NCBI GenBank assembly: GCA_938091145.1
Contig: CALKMS010000080.1
Coordinates: 1 to 8,582, forward strand
DNA length: 8,582 nt
Direction of reading: 5' to 3'
Origin: an uncultured bacterium
GTDB lineage: Bacteria; Actinomycetota; Aquicultoria; SKW223; CALKMS01
In this document: positions 1 to 5,350 of the stretch, in pieces
Position numbering within the stretch: the stretch's first letter is position 1
How the letters are laid out: the number at the start of each line of letters is the position of its first letter
Program-made: the position numbers and the translations under genes
The notes under the pieces: model-generated
Told to the model about the DNA's origin: nothing
Seen by the model: the letters and a program-made list of their open reading frames with translations, nothing else
Database searches by the model: none

Positions 1-81
1 TGTATGTTTAGTATTGGTTTATTATATATCCCATTGGTCATACTGCTAATAATCGGGGAACTGATTCTTGAATTCACATAA
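1..81 (+). CDS. 3' end of a membrane protein or a small membrane peptide (partial)
   Basis: The frame is open from the window edge and stops with TAA at 79-81. The only ATG is at 4. From there it would encode 25 residues that are almost entirely hydrophobic (FSIGLLYIPLVILLIIGEL), which looks like one transmembrane helix. Because the frame is open to the edge, this may be the last helix of a larger membrane protein. The stop runs directly into an AGGAGG ribosome binding site for the next ORF, which suggests an operon. The family is not recognised. Confidence 0.35.
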   Translation, partial: CMFSIGLLYIPLVILLIIGELILEFT

Positions 82-87
82 GGAGGG
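81..87 (+). promoter_or_regulatory. Ribosome binding site in front of a non-standard start
   Basis: AGGAGGG overlaps the TAA stop of the preceding ORF. No ATG, GTG or TTG follows at a usable distance in the frame that clearly codes. The codon at the right spacing (7 nt after the G run) is ATT at 95. Either a rare ATT initiation is used, or a former ATG has been mutated. Confidence 0.5.
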
Positions 88-94
88 CTGAGTA

Positions 95-470
95 ATTAAG
101 AAATCTTTTACACCAGATTTTGTTTTTGCTGATCATGGAGACAATATCCATTCTCATTACGCTTTTAATGACCAGGATTTAGCGAATAATTATTTAAGAA
201 GCCTTATTAGAGTTCTTACTTGCTCAGATATAGGTATGTATAATACGCCTGCTTTTGATTTCCTCCTAAAACTGCTTACTAGAAATAATAAGAAAATCAC
301 AAAGAGAGAAAAGGAAAGAGATTGTAAGTTTCGTAAACGAATTTTTCGATCATCCATATGGCAGCAATCAAGGCGGTATGAAAGAGAATGTAGAATTTGA
401 TTATGAAGGTGGAAGTATTGATATTATCTATAACTTAATCAATTTGGGAGAGTGTGAGGAACAATGGTAG
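95..470 (+). pseudogene. Unrecognised protein of about 124 residues, interrupted by one +1 frameshift
   Basis: Two overlapping open frames read as one protein. The first runs from ATT at 95 (KKSFTPDFVFADHGDN...) in the 95 frame. The second, open from 270, carries VSFVNEFFDHPYGSNQGG and ends in ...NLGECEEQW at TAG 468-470. The switch lies between 270 and about 324, within A-rich DNA, and needs one base to be skipped, so there is one extra base. Composition is protein-like in both halves: mixed polar and hydrophobic, rich in Asp, Asn and Phe, with no membrane helix. A good ribosome binding site precedes the ATT at 95, but no normal start codon exists. The family is not recognised. It may be a decayed gene, or an intact gene carrying a sequencing error plus a rare start. 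Confidence 0.45.
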
Positions 471-473
471 CGG

Positions 474-565
474 CGTAAACAGAGCGCATCTGGCTTCGTG
501 CCTTCGGCACTTTGCCCAAATTCCTCGCTTCGCTTGGAACTTTATATACCTGCAAAACGTTAAGC
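474..565 (+). other. Hairpin-rich intergenic segment, possible integron attC-like site
   Basis: The segment lies between two unrelated ORFs. It holds a hairpin at 498-510 (GTGCC-TTC-GGCAC), extended by GGC 492-494 pairing with GCC 514-516 across a TTC/TTT internal loop. A weaker pairing links TTCC 521-524 with GGAA 536-539. The right end is GTTAAGC at 559-565, which fits the attC R' consensus GTTRRRY. The outer arms mimic attC spacing: AAC 478-480, five-base spacer, GCA 486-488, against TGC 551-553, five-base spacer, GTT 559-561. Against this, the left end does not fit RYYYAAC, the L arms pair poorly, and no integrase or second attC is visible. The structured RNA could instead be a terminator-like or leader element. 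Confidence 0.3.
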
Positions 566-606
566 GAAATACTTAAGCCCGCCTTTGGGAAATTGGAGGT
601 GAAACC

Positions 607-1226
607 ATGAAGCAAGTAAAACTTGACCTAACAAAAGAATATAAAACATTTTATACAGCAAAAACCACACCTGAAATAGTAGAGATCGAAGAAGGAAAAT
701 TTTTCACAATAGAAGGGAAAGGCGCTCCCGGTGGGGATGAATTTCAAACTAAGGTTTCTGCTCTGTATTCCCTCGCTTACGGGGTCAAAATGCTAATGAA
801 AAAAAAGTAAAGATTTTACAGTTGCAAAGCTTGAAGGCTTATGGTGGGTGGAGTCTGATAAACAATATACAGAAGTTCCTCGTGAGGAATGGCGTTGGAA
901 ACTTATTATTCGCCAGCCTGATTTTGTACCGTTTGAAACTGTTGAAAAGGTAAGGCAGGAATTAATAAAAAAGAAAAAGATTAAGTTGGTGAATGAAGTT
1001 AAGTTAGAAAAGATGAAAGAAAAAAAATGTGTTCAAAAATTACATATTGGTCCTTATTCTATTGAACCTGAGTTAATAGCAAAAAATGAGAAAACTGATG
1101 GAAGAGGAAAATCTTGTTGAAAATAGACATCATCATGAAATCTATTTAGTTATGGCTTATCCAAAGATAGTGCCAGAAGAAAAATTGAAGACAATATTAA
1201 GACAGCCTGTGAGGGAAAGATTATGA
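607..1226 (+). pseudogene. GyrI-like small-molecule-binding domain protein, broken by two +1 frameshifts
   Basis: Three frames join into a protein of about 205 residues, the usual length of stand-alone GyrI-like proteins (COG4832 type). Part 1 starts at ATG 607 behind GGAGGTGAAACC and carries FFTIEGKGAPGGDEF. Part 2 carries KLEGLWWVE, the EEWRWKLIIRQPDF region and HIGPYS (1043-1060). Part 3 carries HHHEIYL (1128-1148) and ends with TILRQPV before TGA 1224-1226. Each junction is explained by one extra A: in the run of eight A at 799-806 and in the run of six A at 1081-1086. Removing these restores a continuous reading. The family shares the effector-binding fold of BmrR and SbmC; members bind small molecules, and some are reported to hydrolyse cyclopropanoids. 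Its own ligand cannot be told. Decay, sequencing error or polymerase slippage on A8 are all possible. Confidence 0.8.
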
Positions 1227-1381
1227 CAATGGAATCATACAAATTGGCTTTCCTCTATAGATTTCTGACTTGGTTGATAGCAATTCTGTTTTATATTGGA
1301 AGTTTGTAGTTAATTAATGTTATTGGTGGGGTCGAAAATCAAAGCGGGTGTAAAATTTTTAAATTGCCACGACAAATATGA
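1223..1381 (+). pseudogene. Small membrane ORF interrupted by an in-frame TAG
   Basis: ATG at 1223 overlaps the TGA of the GyrI-like gene (ATGA), the arrangement of a translationally coupled pair. The reading begins MTMESYKLAFLYRFLTWL and continues hydrophobically (IAILFYIGSL) to TAG at 1307-1309, giving 28 residues and about one membrane helix. The same frame then stays open (VIGGVENQSGCKIFKLPRQ) to TGA 1379-1381, which itself overlaps the ATG of the next ORF. This could be one 52-codon gene with a nonsense mutation, or a true 28-residue peptide followed by chance open frame. The family is not recognised. Confidence 0.3.
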
Positions 1382-1524
1382 AAACAAATCAAAAAATTTT
1401 AATAAGAATTAGAATTTTGATTGTGGCAGTAGCTGCTGGATTTGTATTTTTTTCTCAGTTTAACATAGTGCCTACAGACACAAAGATTGCAAGTATTTTC
1501 GCTATAAATGAAGAAAGTTTATAG
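1378..1524 (+). CDS. Small hypothetical membrane protein (48 residues)
   Basis: ATG 1378 to TAG 1522-1524. The N-terminus is basic (MKTNQKILIRIRI), followed by a hydrophobic stretch (LIVAVAAGFVFFSQF) that would make one transmembrane helix or an uncleaved signal, then a short polar tail. No convincing ribosome binding site precedes it; translation would have to be coupled through the ATGA overlap with the upstream frame. It runs directly into the methyltransferase remnant. It may be the N-terminal stub of a gene truncated at that junction. The family is not recognised, and it may not be expressed. Confidence 0.25.
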   Translation: MKTNQKILIRIRILIVAVAAGFVFFSQFNIVPTDTKIASIFAINEESL

Positions 1525-1694
1525 GCTCGGGTACAACAGGAGTAGTCGCAAAACGGTTTATAAAATTCATAAATATTGAAACTGACGTCGCGTACAAAAA
1601 CTTTGTAAAAAAAGTTTTAGCGAGCGGGCAAAAATTAAGAGGAGTTTTAGGAAAGAAAACAGTTTTCACTTTGCCCGTTGAGATTTTTTTCTAA
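1512..1694 (+). pseudogene. C-terminal remnant of a DNA N6-adenine/N4-cytosine methyltransferase
   Basis: The open frame after TGA 1509-1511 reads RKFIGSGTTGVVAKRF, then KFINIETDVAYKNFVKKVL. This matches motif I (F-x-G-S-G-T-T-G) and the following strand with its acidic residue (IxxE) found at the C-terminal end of beta-type N6/N4 DNA methyltransferases, which are typically around 300 residues or more. Only about 60 residues remain. There is no start codon, and the catalytic DPPY-type motif is absent from this frame upstream. The tail overlaps the 3' end of the convergent MtrA-like gene by 29 bp (1666-1694). It is likely a relic of a restriction-modification or phage methylase, cut off at the junction near 1510-1525. 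Confidence 0.6.
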
Positions 1695-2346
1695 GTTTTT
1701 CAATCAACTCTTTGGCTTTCTCCAGGGCTTCTTTCTCTTTTTCATTAGGAGGTTCCGCCCACGGCTGGGTTACTCGCCATGTTATCTTTCCACTGAGTGG
1801 CGGCTCAGGGAAGGCTCCTGGATCCCATAGAGAATAACCTCGAAAGTCGACTGGTTTTTCCTGGTAACAGGACCATACTGCTTTTCGAATAACATCAGGA
1901 TCTGCTTCAAACTGCACATCTACAAGGGAAATTTGCTTTCGAAAGCGATCGATTATTTTCCCTGGTATGTTGTAAAGATATGGATGAGGAGCGTCTGTTC
2001 CGATAATCCGCTTTTTCTTATCGACACCATTTTTCACCAGCGATTTTAAAGCTTCTCCAGTCAAGTGTCCTTCCGATTCCGGTCCTCCGAGAATTATATA
2101 GCGGATGTTAGGATTGGCGACAATATTACAAATTATCTTTTCAAAGCCAATATTCTCTGTCTGCACGGTTCCTGATAAAGCAGCACCGCTTTCAATACCC
2201 GCTCTAACCAGGTCTTCAATCTCACGAGGAATCTTATCCGCATCACAATTAAGGATAATTACTACAGCAACAGGGGAATAGTCATTCCCCCTCATATAAC
2301 GGCCTTCTTCTGGAGGATAATCTGGATGAGGCTTTACTTTTAACAT
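1666..2346 (-). CDS. mtrA: MtrA-like corrinoid protein (tetrahydromethanopterin S-methyltransferase subunit A homolog), soluble form
   Basis: 226 residues from ATG 2346, with AAGGAAAG seven bases upstream. Residues about 22-145 match the cobalamin-binding MtrA domain: SPVAVVIILNC, then SGTVQTENIGFEK (58-70), NPNIRYIILGG (78-88), GHLTGEAL (93-100) and KKRIIGT. In methanogen MtrA the histidine of GH(I/L)TG is the lower cobalt ligand; here that is His94. Canonical MtrA ends in a membrane helix that docks it in the MtrA-H complex. This one instead has a proline-rich linker (about 175-200) and a charged, coiled-coil-like tail (201-226), so it should be cytosolic. It is the last gene of the operon, 24 bp after the ferredoxin gene. 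The family is confident. Its job here, for example carrying a methyl group to or from arsenic, is inference. It could also be an MtrA paralog of C1 metabolism transcribed with the operon. Confidence 0.82.
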   Translation of the reverse strand: MLKVKPHPDYPPEEGRYMRGNDYSPVAVVIILNCDADKIPREIEDLVRAGIESGAALSGTVQTENIGFEKIICNIVANPNIRYIILGGPESEGHLTGEALKSLVKNGVDKKKRIIGTDAPHPYLYNIPGKIIDRFRKQISLVDVQFEADPDVIRKAVWSCYQEKPVDFRGYSLWDPGAFPEPPLSGKITWRVTQPWAEPPNEKEKEALEKAKELIEKLRKKSQRAK

Positions 2347-2370
2347 CTTACTTTCCTTAGAAAGGAATCC

Positions 2371-2709
2371 TTATTTTCTTTCTTTTGCTTCTTTTTCTTT
2401 TAGTTTCTTTTTAGACCGGGCGATAACTTTGTGTTTTTTAATAATTTTTCTTAAGGCGCCGAGGCTGGGAAACTCTATAGCGTCCTGGAGACAAATCATA
2501 CCACAAGTGTTGCAACCGACCATACAGTTATAGGGGCGAGCAACTACTGGCTTCCGATGTTCAAAGTCAAAGTCGTAAACATCACGGCCGCAAGTTAAAA
2601 AACACAAGCCGCATCCAATACAGCTTTCCTCAATTACTTTCGGATACCATTCAATTTCTTTTCTGGGGATACCATGCCAGGGAATCGCGGAAAAATCTTT
2701 GTGCTCCAT
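2371..2709 (-). CDS. Ferredoxin-like protein with two 4Fe-4S clusters
   Basis: 112 residues from ATG 2709, preceded by TAGGAGGTGAGATA, whose TAG is the stop of the UspA gene. A longer reading in the same frame would lie inside that gene and lacks family-like sequence. Cluster motifs are C30-IG-C33-GL-C36-FLT-C40 and C62-MVG-C66-NT-C69-GMI-C73. The second has CxxxC instead of CxxC at its front. The N-terminus (WHGIPRKEIEWYP) is a distinctive leader before the first cluster, and residues 91-112 form a very basic Lys-rich tail. It likely delivers electrons to a partner; next to a corrinoid protein, one candidate role is reductive reactivation of Co(II) to Co(I), or driving a reductive reaction. 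The role is inferred from position only. Confidence 0.85.
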   Translation of the reverse strand: MEHKDFSAIPWHGIPRKEIEWYPKVIEESCIGCGLCFLTCGRDVYDFDFEHRKPVVARPYNCMVGCNTCGMICLQDAIEFPSLGALRKIIKKHKVIARSKKKLKEKEAKERK

Positions 2710-2720
2710 TATCTCACCTC

Positions 2721-3143
2721 CTAGTCTTCGATTTTGGTGGGGACAAGGATAACCGGACAAGGAGCGTGCCTGATAACCCTATCGGCTACGCTGCCAATGA
2801 TAGCTCGAGCTAGGCCAGTCCAGCCGTGAGTCCCCATCACAATAGCGTCAACACCTTCTTTTCGAGCTATTTCAACAATAATATCAGCTGGTCTTCCTAA
2901 CTCCACTCGCTCTTCTGCTTCCACTCCCTTACTTTTTATCTCTTCAGCTGCCTGATGAGCAAAGTCACGAGCGAACTTGAGTAAGCTTTCTTCCACCTCT
3001 TTGTACTCGACTCCTAAATATCCAACTTTCTCAGCTACTGAGAGAACGATAACCTTGCCCCCTTGGGCTTTAGCGATGTCTACGACAAATTCAATGGCAG
3101 CTTTAGCGGTTTTTGAGCCATCAGTGGGGTATAAAATCTTCAC
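2721..3143 (-). CDS. Universal stress protein, UspA family
   Basis: 140 residues, the usual length for a single-domain Usp. The start is GTG at 3143, directly after the TAA of the half-permease gene, with AAAGGAGG eight bases upstream inside that gene. The N-terminal strand KILYPTDGS is typical. The ATP-binding signature G-x2-G-x9-G-S is complete: G104, G107, G117 and S118, followed by RHAPCPVILVP, so this member probably binds ATP. It is cytosolic and usually dimeric. Usp proteins are often encoded next to transporters and can act as nucleotide-sensing partners. Here it directly follows two half-permeases, so regulation of that transporter is a reasonable but unproven reading. Confidence 0.9.
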   Translation of the reverse strand: MKILYPTDGSKTAKAAIEFVVDIAKAQGGKVIVLSVAEKVGYLGVEYKEVEESLLKFARDFAHQAAEEIKSKGVEAEERVELGRPADIIVEIARKEGVDAIVMGTHGWTGLARAIIGSVADRVIRHAPCPVILVPTKIED

Positions 3144-3674
3144 TTAAATCACCTCCTTTAATTTTTCCAGAGCGTTCTCTGTTTTTTCGACGAGAAGCCC
3201 GACGGGAATGGTGAACAAGAAAAGTAGCACGTTTCTCAGAAAAAAGAACTTCCACCCTAAAAAATGTACTTCTAACGGAATAAGGGGAAGTCTGATGCCA
3301 CCCCAGGCCGTAATCATGGTGGCGATTGAAGCTCCTCTGGCTCCCTTCTCCCGAAAGGATTTAAGCAGGGGAAAAACAATGTAAAGCGGACCTGTGAGTA
3401 AAATTCCTATCACCGAAGAGAACAGAAGACCTTTAAAGCCTGACTCTTTGCCTAAAACGTTGACGATGCCCTGCGGCTTGATCCAGACGTTGGCTAAGCC
3501 GATAAAAATCATTACTGAAATGATTATTCCGATGACGTTTTTTAAAGTTGTGAGAGCCACCCTGGTCACAATAATCGCTTTAGCTGGATTGACAAAGTGG
3601 ATGATTAAGATAATCAGACTGGCTAAAAGAAGATAGACTATCCGTTCGTCCTTAAGAAGTTTGGTTAAATTCAT
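3144..3674 (-). CDS. Half-length permease B (ArsP/YraQ-type repeat unit)
   Basis: 176 residues from ATG 3674; this ATG overlaps the stop of half-permease A (ATGA), so translation is coupled. The frame stays open much further upstream, but that part lies inside the neighbour gene and is Ser/Cys/His-rich nonsense. About four membrane segments are visible (about 13-28, 47-64, 84-104, 146-163). It is clearly homologous to permease A: KGLLFSSVIGILLTGP matches KGILLGAAIGCVALIAP, and GARGASIATMITA...LP...E...GW.F...RN matches the same pattern there. Half the length of the roughly 350-residue COG0701 permeases, it resembles one of their two internal repeats. The CSC motif of the full-length protein is missing. 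It probably forms a heterodimer with permease A. The substrate is unknown. Confidence 0.7.
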   Translation of the reverse strand: MNLTKLLKDERIVYLLLASLIILIIHFVNPAKAIIVTRVALTTLKNVIGIIISVMIFIGLANVWIKPQGIVNVLGKESGFKGLLFSSVIGILLTGPLYIVFPLLKSFREKGARGASIATMITAWGGIRLPLIPLEVHFLGWKFFFLRNVLLFLFTIPVGLLVEKTENALEKLKEVI

Positions 3675-4153
3675 CCCAATCTCCACATGGAAAGTCCAAT
3701 AACTATGGCTAAAAGAAAGGTGATTACATTTCGAGCCAAAGTAAATCGCCAGCCGAAAGTTCTTATCTCTACTGGTAAAGTGGTCACTCCAATCAGGATG
3801 GCAGTGATAATAAGAGCAGCTACAGCTCCATAGTGAGCTCCGTTTTGATGAAGATAACTGCCCACCGGGAAAATAGCGGGTGGAGCTATTAGAGCAACAC
3901 AACCAATAGCTGCGCCTAAAAGGATGCCTTTGAGAGCGTTACTGCTCCCTAGGATAGCGACGATTGTTTCGCGAGAAACATAAGCTTGAGATAAGCCCAT
4001 CAGTACAAAGACGAAAAGGAGTAGGGGAAAAAGAGAAGAAAAAGTCTTGACCGAAACCTTCAACGCAAGACGTGTTTTTTGCCAATCCTTAAAAGAGGAG
4101 ATAGCCAAAAGAATAATTGCCAGTAAGAGATAGATGACGATAGTTAAATCCAT
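3671..4153 (-). CDS. Half-length permease A (ArsP/YraQ-type repeat unit)
   Basis: 160 residues from ATG 4153, with GGGAGG six bases upstream. An in-frame ATG at 4216 lies inside ccdA and has no comparable site. Membrane segments are at about 4-20, 38-56, 75-95, 108-128 and 140-157. The region RETIVAILGSSNALKGILLG resembles the K-E-S/x-V-x-x-x-x-G start of a repeat in full-length ArsP-type permeases. A single cysteine, C85 in GCVALIAPPA, sits where the full-length permease upstream has CSC. It is followed by a 4-bp overlapping homolog and then UspA. It likely pairs with permease B to make one transporter. An arsenic-related cargo is inferred only from the operon. Confidence 0.7.
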   Translation of the reverse strand: MDLTIVIYLLLAIILLAISSFKDWQKTRLALKVSVKTFSSLFPLLLFVFVLMGLSQAYVSRETIVAILGSSNALKGILLGAAIGCVALIAPPAIFPVGSYLHQNGAHYGAVAALIITAILIGVTTLPVEIRTFGWRFTLARNVITFLLAIVIGLSMWRLG

Positions 4154-4166
4154 TATAAACCTCCCT

Positions 4167-4853
4167 TTAAGCCAGCCAGAGAAAATAAAGGCCGATTCCC
4201 AAAAAGATAAAGCCACTTGCTTTGCGCAGGTAAGCTAAGCTTTTTTTAAAATTGAGCAGTTTATTTACCAAAGCGGTGAGTGTTCCCGCCATCAAGATGA
4301 GAACGCCATGACCTAAAGAATAAAGGAAGAGGAGAGAAGCGCCCAAAAGTGCTTTGCCCTGGGTGGTGCTGAGAGCCAGAATGACTGCCAGAAAAGGTGT
4401 TGAACAAGGCGAGGATGCCACTCCGTAGATTGCTCCCAGCACAAACGCCCCGGAAAATCCTTTTGTCTCTGGACGTTTGATCGAGTGGCCGAAAGAAAAG
4501 TCTAACTTCAGTACATCAAGCAGCTTTAAGCCCATAACCATGGATACTGCTGCCGCCAGATAATACCATAAAGGGGAAAAGCGGAAAGCGGCACCCACGC
4601 TGCCGGCTATTAACCCAAGAAAAGAATAAATAACAGACATTCCCAAGACGAAGGAAAGAGAAAGGGAAAATCCTCGTCCGGGAGTGATTTCTTCATCGCC
4701 GGAGATCAGAGCAATAATTGCCGGGACCAATGGAAGGATGCAAGGCGACAAAGCACTTGCTAAACCAGCACCCAGGGAAACAAATGGTAGCCAAAAAGCA
4801 GCCACATTTTTACCTGATAAAAAACCTGATAACAAATTAGATATAGCGATCAT
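4167..4853 (-). CDS. ccdA: CcdA-type thiol-disulfide membrane electron carrier (DsbD-beta family)
   Basis: 228 residues, about six membrane helices, normal length for CcdA. The two redox cysteines sit in the expected Pro-flanked motifs: SPC38ILPLVP in the first helix and SSPC150STPFL in the fourth. The family takes electrons from cytosolic thioredoxin and passes them across the membrane to an extracytoplasmic thioredoxin-like partner. The ATG overlaps the TGA of the upstream membrane-anchored thioredoxin gene (ATGA) and has no ribosome binding site of its own, so the two are coupled and almost surely form the donor-acceptor pair. The small CHRC protein encoded earlier in the operon could be the cytosolic donor. 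In this context the pathway may keep exported or surface thiols reduced, or reduce a metalloid outside; both are inference. Confidence 0.9.
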   Translation of the reverse strand: MIAISNLLSGFLSGKNVAAFWLPFVSLGAGLASALSPCILPLVPAIIALISGDEEITPGRGFSLSLSFVLGMSVIYSFLGLIAGSVGAAFRFSPLWYYLAAAVSMVMGLKLLDVLKLDFSFGHSIKRPETKGFSGAFVLGAIYGVASSPCSTPFLAVILALSTTQGKALLGASLLFLYSLGHGVLILMAGTLTALVNKLLNFKKSLAYLRKASGFIFLGIGLYFLWLA

Positions 4854-5347
4854 AATCGGTCATCTACCAGCTTGCTTAAAATTTCCTTTAAATTTTCTTC
4901 CGGTATAACGCCGACTTCGCTTCCCTTGATTTCCCCGTCTCTGCCGATGAAGATTGAGGTCGGAATGGATTGGATGCCGAATTGACTGATAAGTTCTTGA
5001 TCAGAAGGATCATAAACGTTCACATCGACAAAGATTATTTTCCCCGCAAAAGAGGTGACTACTTTATCGGCTATTTTCTCCATTTCCTGGCATGGTGCGC
5101 AATTGCTGGAATGGAAGAGAATGTAAGCAGGATTGCCTTCGCGTTTAGCCTTAGACAGCAGCTCTTTATTGCTCGAGTCCGAGCCTGTTTGTTTAGTTGA
5201 TATGGATCCACTTCTATTTACGGATTTGTAAGCAAAAACCCCGCCGACAAGCAAAATGACGAAAAATAAAATGATTATAGTGCTTCTATTTTTAGAAGTT
5301 GGGCTTTTAGAGGTTATGTTTTGTTTGTTCTCCGGTTTTTTCTTCAA
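4850..5347 (-). CDS. Membrane-anchored thioredoxin-like protein (CAPC)
   Basis: 165 residues with a TTG start at 5347, nine bases after GAGGAG, which lies within the end of acr3. The N-terminus is Lys/Asn-rich, followed by one helix (about 23-40, STIIILFFVILLVGGVFAY) with positive residues before it, so the thioredoxin domain should face outward. A Ser/Lys linker (41-60) leads to the thioredoxin fold: active site C83-A-P-C86, and cis-proline P129 in SIPTSIF. CAPC in place of the usual CGPC suggests a tuned redox potential. It probably receives electrons from the CcdA encoded next, and it follows acr3 by 3 bp. The final reduced substrate is unknown. Confidence 0.88.
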   Translation of the reverse strand: MKKKPENKQNITSKSPTSKNRSTIIILFFVILLVGGVFAYKSVNRSGSISTKQTGSDSSNKELLSKAKREGNPAYILFHSSNCAPCQEMEKIADKVVTSFAGKIIFVDVNVYDPSDQELISQFGIQSIPTSIFIGRDGEIKGSEVGVIPEENLKEILSKLVDDRL

Positions 5348-5350
5348 CGA

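Noticed and set aside
1597..1618. AT-rich hairpin (AAAACTTT / AAAGTTTT) as the operon terminator
   Set aside because: The stem has almost no G/C and sits within the methyltransferase remnant. It is too weak to call a terminator.
1625..1677. Inverted repeat CGGGCAAA / TTTGCCCG flanking the end of the MtrA-like gene
   Set aside because: The arms are only 8 bp with a 37-base loop and no U-run directly after. It may be chance.
2710..2760. N-terminal extension of the ferredoxin by 17 residues
   Set aside because: It overlaps the end of the UspA gene, and the AGGAGGTGA site points to ATG 2709.
3394..3636. Plus-strand open frame of 80 codons
   Set aside because: It lies entirely inside half-permease B on the opposite strand. 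It has no ribosome site and its composition mirrors the antisense of membrane helices.
3675..3902. N-terminal extension of half-permease B by about 76 residues
   Set aside because: The extension is out of frame within half-permease A and reads as Ser/Cys/His-rich non-protein-like sequence. The ATGA overlap at 3671-3674 gives a better start.
4684..5200. Plus-strand open frames at 4684-4908 and 4970-5200
   Set aside because: They are antisense to ccdA and the thioredoxin gene, whose motifs (SPC, CAPC) are clear. No supporting signals are seen for these frames.
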